Shown here one piece after another: positions 54,745 to 64,000 of a DNA stretch of 64,000 nt (position 1 is the stretch's first letter; each line of letters begins with the position of its first letter). Under the pieces are notes generated by a model that saw nothing but the letters and a program-made list of their open reading frames with translations, was not told the origin of the DNA and made no database searches. The stretch is from assembly GCF_900637635.1 (NCBI RefSeq), contig NZ_LR134383.1:888501-952500 (forward strand). The letters are read 5' to 3'. A program made the translations under genes and the position numbers. This DNA is from Legionella jordanis. Its GTDB lineage: Bacteria; Pseudomonadota; Gammaproteobacteria; Legionellales; Legionellaceae.

Positions 54745-56103
54745 ATGCGAACATTATCGGAAAATAACAATAGAGAGCTAGAGAAGTCAACCAAGAATTT
54801 ATTGGAATTAATGCATGATGTTCTTGATCGGGCCAAAGCCCAGGGAGCTACTGATGCCATGGTCTCCATCAATCAAGACAGTGGTTTTTCCGTAGACATC
54901 AGGATGGGCGAAGTTGAGACGGTTTCCTTTAATGAGGATAAAGGAGTTAGTCTTGTCGTTTATATAGGGCAGAGAAAAGGCGCAGCCAGTAGCACAGACA
55001 CCTCCTCATCTGCTCTTGATTCTTTAGTGAATGCAGCTTGTGATATTGCAAAAGTGAGTGCTGAAGATCCATGTTTTGGCCTTCCTGATCGTGAGTTGAT
55101 GACCAAAACATTTCCTGATCTGGACTTATATCACCCTTGGTCAATAACGCCTTCAGAGGCAATTGAGGAGGCCCTGGCTTGCGAATCATATGCCCTGAGC
55201 CTGGATAAACGCATTGTAAATTCTGACGGCGTCAACTTATCCACTCATGCCTTCTGCAATGGCTTTGCGAATACATACGGCGGAGAAGGAATTATTCGCA
55301 GTACGCGCCATAGTTTAAGTTGCTCGCTCATAGCAAAACAGGATGAAAGCATGCAACGGGATTACGATTATACTACCGCAAGGTATGCCGAAGGTTTGCG
55401 TGCTTTTAAGGAAGTCGCCAAAAATACCGTTGAAAGAACCACATCCCGCCTTGGGGCCAACCCCATTAAAACTCAAAGGGCGCCCGTGCTGTTTTCATCA
55501 CGGGTTTCAAGCGGCCTCTTATCCAGTTTTATCAATGCTATCAGTGGCGGGAATTTATACCGAAAAAATTCATTTTTATTGGATTCTTTACAACAACAAA
55601 TTTTTCCGAAAGGCTTCAAAATTTATGAGCAACCCTTTTTATCACGAGGCTTAGGCAGCTCGCCCTTTGATGCCGAGGGAGTGCCCACACGCAATAATAT
55701 TTTCATTGAAAATGGCATTTTGCAGCAATACGTTTTGGGTTGTTATTCTGCGCGCCGTATGGGTCTTAAAACCACCGCTAACAGTGGCGGTGTCCACAAT
55801 CTCACTATTGATGCCACAGCTGGAGATTTGCAAGACTTGATTGAACAAATGGATAGAGGTCTCCTGGTGACTGAATTGATGGGCCAAGGTGTAAATGGTT
55901 TAACGGGGGATTATTCCAGAGGAGCCAGTGGCTTTTGGGTTGAAAACGGCCAAATTCAATATCCTGTGGAAGAAATTACCATAGCAGGCAATTTGAAGGA
56001 GATGTTTAAAGATATTATTGCAGTGGGAACTGATATCAATCCAAACATTTCAACCCACTGCGGTTCAATTCTTATTAAGGAGATGATGATTGCAGGGCGA
56101 TAA
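54745..56103 (+). CDS. pmbA: Metalloprotease regulatory subunit PmbA (TldE)
   Basis: Works with TldD as a heterodimeric peptidase that degrades unfolded peptides and matures some modified peptides such as microcin B17. At 452 residues it shows the TldE-type features: MVSINQDSGFSVDIRMGEVE, DKGVSLVVYIGQRKGAASST, FLSRGLGSSPFDAEGVPTRN, CYSARRMGLKTTANSGGVHN and TGDYSRGASGFWVENGQIQY. The zinc-binding HExxxH motif of TldD is absent, as normal for PmbA. The ATG at 54745 is chosen over 54715 because family members begin near there. A strong hairpin terminator follows. Confidence 0.94.
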   Translation: MRTLSENNNRELEKSTKNLLELMHDVLDRAKAQGATDAMVSINQDSGFSVDIRMGEVETVSFNEDKGVSLVVYIGQRKGAASSTDTSSSALDSLVNAACDIAKVSAEDPCFGLPDRELMTKTFPDLDLYHPWSITPSEAIEEALACESYALSLDKRIVNSDGVNLSTHAFCNGFANTYGGEGIIRSTRHSLSCSLIAKQDESMQRDYDYTTARYAEGLRAFKEVAKNTVERTTSRLGANPIKTQRAPVLFSSRVSSGLLSSFINAISGGNLYRKNSFLLDSLQQQIFPKGFKIYEQPFLSRGLGSSPFDAEGVPTRNNIFIENGILQQYVLGCYSARRMGLKTTANSGGVHNLTIDATAGDLQDLIEQMDRGLLVTELMGQGVNGLTGDYSRGASGFWVENGQIQYPVEEITIAGNLKEMFKDIIAVGTDINPNISTHCGSILIKEMMIAGR

Positions 56104-56404
56104 TCTCTAAAGTCACTACAAAAAGGTAATGTTCCTACCCAACGTTAGAAATGCAATTTAGTTTATTTCTGCCTCAAATAATAAACCTGCCATAAGGCAG
56201 GCTTATTATTTGAAAAAGCATTAATAGTGTGGCTTGCAACAAATTCAAGAAATTATCTTTCATCACTTTACCCCCCTTTAATAGGTCCACTGAGGTAGCT
56301 CTTTACTGAGATGAGCCCCATTTATGAGCAACATAGAAGATATAAATGCTTGATTCTTATTCATTAATCATTAGAATAAATTTTTTTGACAATAAGGATC
56401 GGTG
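56104..56404. other. Intergenic region of 301 bases
   Basis: Between pmbA and the outer-membrane barrel gene. It holds the pmbA terminator at 56175-56212. The right half (56220-56400) is AT-rich with no open frame and must carry the promoter of the barrel-propeller pair. No confident -35/-10 pair was seen. Confidence 0.5.
56175..56212. terminator. Terminator hairpin after pmbA
   Basis: CCTGCC, loop ATAA, GGCAGG forms the inner stem (56186-56201), followed by CTTATTATTTG. The flanking CAAATAATAA and TTATTATTTG (56175-56184 and 56203-56212) are also complementary, giving a 17-pair hairpin with one mismatch and T-rich tails for both strands. Confidence 0.85.
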
Positions 56405-57151
56405 ATGAGCAAGAATCATTTTTTATCACTTGCGACGGGTGTTTTTCTACCCATTGTGGTGTCAGCGGGCTCAATGGGAGAGCCATTTCAGCCAACTTGG
56501 CAGTGGGTGGGTGCTATAAGCGCAGGACCCGCGTGGACTAGAACTTTGCAAAATCAAACTTTGTATTTAGCCCCTGAAATAGAGAAAGCCTACATTGCTA
56601 ATAAACACACGGATGCTTTAGCATCAGGGGAGCTGTTTTTGGGTTTGCAAGAAGCTTTTTCTCCGGACTGGCATGGGCAGATAGGACTGGCTGGGGTTGT
56701 ATCTGGTAATGCCAAGCTGCAAGGAATTATTTGGGATGACGCGGATCCACAATTTGCCAACTATCGTTACGACTACAAGTTATTTCATAGCCATATTGCG
56801 GTGAAAGGCAAATTATTTAAGGAGTTGGGTTATTGGGTTACCCCCTGGGTCAGTGGCAGTTTAGGCGTGGGCTTTAATCGCTCCTACGATTTTAATAATA
56901 GCCCTTTGATTCCTGAGGCTCTGGCGAATTCCAATTTCAGCAATCATACGAAAACGGCGTTTACCTACACTGTGGGGGCTGGTGTTCAAAAACATCTGGG
57001 TGCACACTGGAGTATTGGCGCGGGTTATGAATTTGCCGATTGGGGTAAAAGCGAATTGGGCAAGGCAGCTGGCCAGCTGTTTGATAACAGGCTCAAATTA
57101 AATCATCTCTATTCAAACGCTGTTCTTTTTAACCTAACTTATCTTGCCTAA
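56405..57151 (+). CDS. Outer membrane beta-barrel protein
   Basis: A 248-residue protein with a Sec signal peptide (MSKNHFLSLATGVFLPIVVSAG) and alternating strands rich in aromatic residues: WQWVGAISAGPAWT, GELFLGLQEAF, HIAVKGKLF, WVTPWVSGSLGVGFNRSY, TYTVGAGVQKHLGAHWSIGA and NAVLFNLTYLA at the end. This is an eight-strand OmpA/OmpW-size barrel of a kind common in Legionella. The ATG at 56405 has AAGGA upstream; the GTG at 56402 is less well spaced. The propeller gene starts 11 bases after its stop, so the two are probably cotranscribed. Function not known. Confidence 0.78.
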   Translation: MSKNHFLSLATGVFLPIVVSAGSMGEPFQPTWQWVGAISAGPAWTRTLQNQTLYLAPEIEKAYIANKHTDALASGELFLGLQEAFSPDWHGQIGLAGVVSGNAKLQGIIWDDADPQFANYRYDYKLFHSHIAVKGKLFKELGYWVTPWVSGSLGVGFNRSYDFNNSPLIPEALANSNFSNHTKTAFTYTVGAGVQKHLGAHWSIGAGYEFADWGKSELGKAAGQLFDNRLKLNHLYSNAVLFNLTYLA

Positions 57152-57161
57152 GGACATTCTT

Positions 57162-58757
57162 ATGATGCGAACTTTTATATTGCGTAGTACCCTTGGCGCT
57201 GCAATTCTTGGATTACAGTCAATGGCCTTTGCAGGTGCTCCACTATGGACGTTTACAGCTTTAACCAATACATCCTTTTCCATAAATCCGACAGAGACTG
57301 CTACCGTTCAATATACAGTTATTAATCAGTCTCAAAAAGCTAAAGTTTTAGTGCTGGACTCAACATTTACTCCCGGAGTGCAACAAACCTCCCCCTGTAT
57401 TTTGGCACCTAAAAGCCAAATGGGCAGTTGCCTATTAACCCTCACAATAAATGGTAATGCTATACCCGCAGCGGGCGTTCATGGAGGCCCCGTCCTCTGT
57501 CAGGCTAACGGCGATGGTAGCCCTAATCGAAACCAATGTTATCAGCCTGCTGCCGGTGCGATGCTCAATATACAAAAAGCAAACGCGCCACAGCTTGCCC
57601 CCATAGCGATCACATCAGGTTTGCCGCTGCACCTTAAGACCTTTGGCTCTACACAAACCATTACCTTAACCAATCTTTCCTCCAACATTACCGCGACCAA
57701 TATCAATGCGCTTTTTTCAGGAACTGCATTGGAAGGCAAGGTAAGTGCGTCGACTTGCACCTCTGTTGCTCCAGGCGCAAGCTGCACCATGACTTTTACT
57801 TCAGCACGCATGGCGGTTGCTCCAACAACATTTACCATCCAGGGCACAAATACCACCGTAACCACTGCCACACTAAATGTTCGTGAATCAGTTATTTTTG
57901 TGACGGATGCCGGCAGTAATTCAGTTTATAAGTGTCCCATAGATGATAATGGTTTAGTTCAAGAGTGCGTTGATTCTGGTGTGGGAAGCATATTTGCTCA
58001 GCCGCAGGGTATTTCTGTCAATAATACAAACACCTATGCCTATGTAGTGAATGCCAGCTCCAATAGCGTTTATAAGTGTTCTATTAATTCTGACGCTTCG
58101 TTTTCCAACTGCAGCGATGCTGGCGGCCAGGATAGTGTTCCCTTTACTGTCCCTGTAGGCATTAGCTTAACCGCTGATGGGAACTATGCCTATATTGCCA
58201 ACAGCACCAGCCCTAATCAATACATATCACTCTGTCCAATAACTGCCAATGGAGATTTTGGTGAATGTACGATTGCTGGTTCGACTAGCACCCCGGGCTA
58301 TACATTCCTTCCTAATGGCATTACTCTTAACGCCAATAACAGTCGTGCTTACATATCTGCTCCTTTTAATCCCGAACAGCTCTTCATCTGCAATATCGGT
58401 GCAAATCGTAATTTGAGCAATTGTGTTCCTAGTGGGCAGTCCTTTGACGGGGCTCATGCGATTGCCATCAATAGTAATCAGACGGTAATTTTTATTACGA
58501 GCACCGGAGTTAGTGGAGGTGTTTCGCAATGCGTACTGGATAACAGCACAGGATTGATCAGTTCTTGCAGTCTTACAACAGGCTTTTCTTCGCCGACAGG
58601 CATTGCGCTGAATGCGGAAGGAAGCCTGGCCTATGTTTCGAGTTACACGGCTGGCACTGTAAATAGTTGTAGCTTAGGGGTTACCTCTTTAAGCAACTGC
58701 GTGCCTTCACCGGTTGTTAGTGGCTCACCTAACTTGCAGTTCCTCGCATTAGCTTGA
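57162..58757 (+). CDS. Exported beta-propeller protein with paired-cysteine blades
   Basis: A 531-residue secreted protein. MMRTFILRSTLGAAILGLQS and MAFAG form the signal peptide. Up to about residue 245 there are two Ig-like beta domains, each with cysteine pairs (for example CTSVAPGASCTMTF). From nt 57890 six repeats of about 47 residues follow, of the form YxC-x(9-12)-C then GIxLNxxxxxAY: VYKCPIDDNGLVQEC, VYKCSINSDASFSNC, LCPITANGDFGEC, FICNIGANRNLSNC, QCVLDNSTGLISSC and NSCSLGVTSLSNC. This fits a six- or seven-bladed NHL/YVTN propeller with one disulfide per blade. The start at 57162 is set by AAGGA nine bases upstream. Role unknown; binding or adhesion is plausible. Confidence 0.75.
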   Translation: MMRTFILRSTLGAAILGLQSMAFAGAPLWTFTALTNTSFSINPTETATVQYTVINQSQKAKVLVLDSTFTPGVQQTSPCILAPKSQMGSCLLTLTINGNAIPAAGVHGGPVLCQANGDGSPNRNQCYQPAAGAMLNIQKANAPQLAPIAITSGLPLHLKTFGSTQTITLTNLSSNITATNINALFSGTALEGKVSASTCTSVAPGASCTMTFTSARMAVAPTTFTIQGTNTTVTTATLNVRESVIFVTDAGSNSVYKCPIDDNGLVQECVDSGVGSIFAQPQGISVNNTNTYAYVVNASSNSVYKCSINSDASFSNCSDAGGQDSVPFTVPVGISLTADGNYAYIANSTSPNQYISLCPITANGDFGECTIAGSTSTPGYTFLPNGITLNANNSRAYISAPFNPEQLFICNIGANRNLSNCVPSGQSFDGAHAIAINSNQTVIFITSTGVSGGVSQCVLDNSTGLISSCSLTTGFSSPTGIALNAEGSLAYVSSYTAGTVNSCSLGVTSLSNCVPSPVVSGSPNLQFLALA

Positions 58758-58813
58758 TAATCCACCTGCTAAAAGCTAGGCTGCGTGTTTAGCGGCCTAG
58801 AGCACAGTTCAAA

Positions 58814-58845
58814 CTTGCCCAATAAATTGGGCAAGCTGTCTTTTT
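58814..58845 (+). terminator. Rho-independent terminator after the propeller gene
   Basis: CTTGCCCAAT (58814-58823) and ATTGGGCAAG (58826-58835) form a perfect 10-bp stem followed by CTGTCTTTTT, ending the barrel-propeller transcript. Confidence 0.88.
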
Positions 58846-59081
58846 CCCCTGGAATAAGCTTTTGGCAGGGGATAATTATGATGCCTTTAAAATTCAACAA
58901 AAGAAAAGCGGAACTTTAATTGACCCCAAGGGGACAAAAGGCTATTTAGACTTGTATGTGTAAAAGGCTCGATAAAAGCTTCAGTGTTATAAGAGCGATA
59001 GGCTGGGGGATCTCGAGCAAGGACTGGTGAGAACACAAGAATTCGATGATGAACCCAGACGATGCCTTCCATTGCCTATTT

Positions 59082-59110
59082 GGCTCGGATGGTTGCGACT
59101 TATCCGAGCC
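59082..59110. repeat. Inverted repeat downstream of infA
   Basis: GGCTCGGAT (59082-59090) and ATCCGAGCC (59102-59110) form a perfect 9-bp stem with an 11-base loop, next to the infA terminator. It may be a second-line terminator or a transcript-end structure. Confidence 0.6.
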
Positions 59111-59112
59111 TA

Positions 59113-59141
59113 AAAATTCTAAGTTGGGTAGAACCCAACTT
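59113..59141 (-). terminator. Terminator of infA
   Basis: On the minus strand AAGTTGGGT, loop TCT, ACCCAACTT (59121-59141) is followed by AGAATTTTTA. A perfect 9-bp stem and T run 70 bases past the infA stop. Confidence 0.8.
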
Positions 59142-59214
59142 AACTCATTAAAAGAGTACCGTCAGGCAACTGCAGGAAAAATGATGTTTAAATAGCAACT
59201 TAAACTGCAAAGAA

Positions 59215-59436
59215 TTAATTCTTATCGCGAAAAATAATGCGCCCTTTGGTCAGATCATAAGGCGTCAACTCAACTTTAACCTTGTCACCGGTCAAGATGC
59301 GTATATAATTTTTGCGCATGCGTCCTGAGATATGTGCTGTTACGATGTGGCCATTCTCAAGCTCTACTCGAAACATGGTGTTTGGCAGGGTGTCAATTAC
59401 GGTACCAAGCATTTCAATATGATCTTCTTTTGCCAT
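59215..59436 (-). CDS. infA: Translation initiation factor IF-1
   Basis: Single OB-fold protein that binds the ribosomal A site during initiation. The 73-residue sequence is close to the universal form: [60 protein letters not shown] and [13 protein letters not shown]. It stands between aat and its own terminator, an arrangement (aat-infA) common in gammaproteobacteria. Confidence 0.98.
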   Translation of the reverse strand: MAKEDHIEMLGTVIDTLPNTMFRVELENGHIVTAHISGRMRKNYIRILTGDKVKVELTPYDLTKGRIIFRDKN

Positions 59437-59541
59437 GGGGCTCCCAAATAAAAAATGTGAATGTAATAAAGCGCAAATAGTGCACTAAAACAAGCAAAAT
59501 GGCAATTAGCTGTTTTGTGCTCGACAAAGGCTTAATTGATT

Positions 59542-60222
59542 TCAGGTGGTCCAACGGCCTTGTCGTGTTGGAAATTCCAGGGCTGATTTCAACAACTTTA
59601 GAAATTCTGAGCGGCTAATTATTTCAGCCCCCAAACTAAGCAGGTGTTCGGTAGGTAGCTGACAATCTATAAAGTGAAAATCCCATGCCTGCAAAGTTGC
59701 ACAAAGGTAATACATGGCCATTTTGGAGCTGTCGCGTGTTCGATGAAACATGGACTCGCCAAAAAAAGCCTTACCCATGCTGATGCCATAAAGCCCGCCA
59801 CTCAATTGGTCATCCTGCCAGATTTCAAAAGAGTGGGCATAGCCTAAATCATGCAATAGATTATAAGCCGTTTGCATCTCATCAGTTATCCAGGTGTGGT
59901 TTATGCGGCCAGGACTTGAAGCACAAGCGGCAATTACTTCCGAAAAGGCACAATCAATGGAGAAATGATGGGGTTTTTTGAGAGACTGTTTTAAGCTTCG
60001 GGACAGTTTGAAATGAGTGGGTTTTAAAATAAGCCTTGGATTGGGCGACCACCATAAAGGAAGGCAATCAGGTTCAAACCAGGGAAAAATTCCCATCCGA
60101 TAAGCGGTTAACAATCGCTCTGCTGTTAAGTCGCCGCCGATAGCGAGCAATCCCTGTTCATCCGCTTGCGAAGGATCAGGGAAATCGAAATGATTGCTCG
60201 CTAAAAATCGAATGGGTGCTAT
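59542..60222 (-). CDS. aat: Leucyl/phenylalanyl-tRNA-protein transferase with non-canonical start
   Basis: Adds Leu or Phe to N-terminal Arg/Lys of proteins, marking them for ClpAP (N-degron pathway). Conserved pieces are GLLAIGGDL, RMGIFPWFEPD, LWWSPNPRLIL, SFEIWQDDQLSGGLYGISMG, FFGESMFHRTRDSSKMAMYY and FIDCQLPTEHLLSLGAEII. The first ATG/GTG/TTG in frame is TTG at 60150, which would cut off the conserved FPDPSQADEQG. In-frame homology continues upstream with no stop but no standard start. ATA at 60222-60220, eight bases after GGAG (60231-60234) and just past the trxB stop, is the best placed codon and gives 226 residues, close to the normal 230. ATT at 60213 is an alternative. Confidence 0.88.
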   Translation of the reverse strand: MAPIRFLASNHFDFPDPSQADEQGLLAIGGDLTAERLLTAYRMGIFPWFEPDCLPLWWSPNPRLILKPTHFKLSRSLKQSLKKPHHFSIDCAFSEVIAACASSPGRINHTWITDEMQTAYNLLHDLGYAHSFEIWQDDQLSGGLYGISMGKAFFGESMFHRTRDSSKMAMYYLCATLQAWDFHFIDCQLPTEHLLSLGAEIISRSEFLKLLKSALEFPTRQGRWTT

Positions 60223-60224
60223 CT

Positions 60225-63743
<3,519 letters not shown>

Positions 63744-63745
63744 TT

Positions 63746-64000
63746 ATGAAAAAACTAGCCTTACTCCTGTCGCTGTTATTTAGCAGCATGGCATTTAGTG
63801 ATTCCGCAGGGGATGTGTTGCAAAACAAGCTCAATCAAATTCGAAGCCTGAGTGCCAATTTTGTTCAGGTCGTTAAGTCAAAACAAAAAGAATTGTCAAG
63901 ATCCACAGGAACAATGGCTCTGGAAAGACCTGGGCGATTTCGTTGGCAGACCAAAGATCCTATGGAGCAACTCGTGGTAGCGGACGGGGAGCAATTGTGG
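63746..64000 (+). CDS. lolA: Outer-membrane lipoprotein carrier protein LolA, N-terminal part
   Basis: Periplasmic chaperone that carries lipoproteins from LolCDE to LolB. Only the first 85 residues are in the window. MKKLALLLSLLFSSMAFS is the signal peptide, followed by the LolA start: LQNKLNQIRSLSANFVQVV, GTMALERPGRFRWQ and PMEQLVVADGEQLW. It follows ftsK by two bases and is cut by the window edge. Confidence 0.94.
   Translation, partial: MKKLALLLSLLFSSMAFSDSAGDVLQNKLNQIRSLSANFVQVVKSKQKELSRSTGTMALERPGRFRWQTKDPMEQLVVADGEQLW

Larger units (their letters stand above)
58846..59214. other. Intergenic region between the propeller gene and infA
   Basis: About 370 bases between two transcripts that converge. 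Its right end carries two hairpins downstream of infA. The rest (58846-59080) shows no coding pattern I trust; a 61-codon minus-strand frame at 58887-59072 has no ribosome site and no recognised domain. Confidence 0.5.

Noticed and set aside
57542-57871. 109-codon minus-strand frame inside the propeller gene
   Set aside because: Shadow of a repetitive, T/V/A-rich coding sequence; no independent evidence.
58887-59072. 61-codon minus-strand frame between the propeller gene and infA
   Set aside because: No ribosome site, no recognised domain, and located beyond the infA terminator; not supported as a gene.
60150-60152. TTG as the start of aat
   Set aside because: It would remove the conserved residues just upstream (FPDPSQADEQG), and there is no Shine-Dalgarno before it.

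Overview
The window reads as chromosome of a Legionella-type gammaproteobacterium. The evidence is the flagellar block fliM-fliN-fliO-fliP-fliQ-fliR-flhB-flhA-flhF-fleN-fliA-mot behind a sigma-54 promoter, a LysC-LysA (lysAC) fusion, a Kdo hydroxylase, the order pncC-recA-recX-alaS-lysC, Legionella-style lineage-specific proteins, and moderately AT-rich coding sequence. The genus is an inference from gene content. I saw no tRNA, rRNA, CRISPR array, insertion sequence or prophage.

Layout. 1-4564 (minus): 5' part of a UvrD/RecB-like helicase behind a lysAC fusion broken by one frameshift. 4816-6697: a FadL-type porin and a small exported protein sharing a bidirectional terminator. 7084-15273 (minus): mutS, tamA, tamB and hemB in close head-to-tail order; a seven-codon leader ORF appears to couple tamA translation to the upstream message. 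15513-17211: two accessory genes, one of them a candidate CheD-fold deamidase. 17533-24247 (plus): lipoprotein, pncC, recA, recX, alaS, lysC, mscL. 24446-27591: polysaccharide deacetylase, small membrane protein, and a DprE1/DprE2-like oxidoreductase pair. 27715-39349: one long flagellar operon, with motA frameshifted in a G run. 39360-44058: RlmM-like methyltransferase, Kdo hydroxylase, prfB with its programmed +1 frameshift, lysS.

44236-47487 is the most accessory-looking part. It holds a 52-residue coiled-coil protein, decayed fragments of queF and of a LuxR-type regulator lying back to back, and an 871-residue TPR protein with two HEPN-like Rx4H motifs. 47675-51778 is nrdAB under a pair of NrdR boxes. 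51935-56103 has a P1B-type ATPase, a phosphodiester glycosidase-family protein and pmbA. 56405-58757 encodes an outer-membrane barrel followed by a secreted beta-propeller protein whose blades carry paired cysteines. 59215-64000 is infA, aat (with no standard start codon), trxB, ftsK and the beginning of lolA.

How the genes work together: most of the window is housekeeping (repair, translation, lysine and haem synthesis, envelope assembly, deoxynucleotide supply), plus the flagellar export, switch and motor genes in one regulon. The best candidates for undescribed biology are the CheD-like protein (16654-17211), the TPR-double-HEPN protein (44872-47487), the tamA leader ORF and the non-canonical aat start. 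The two single-base frameshifts (lysAC, motA) both sit in G/C homopolymers and may be sequencing errors.
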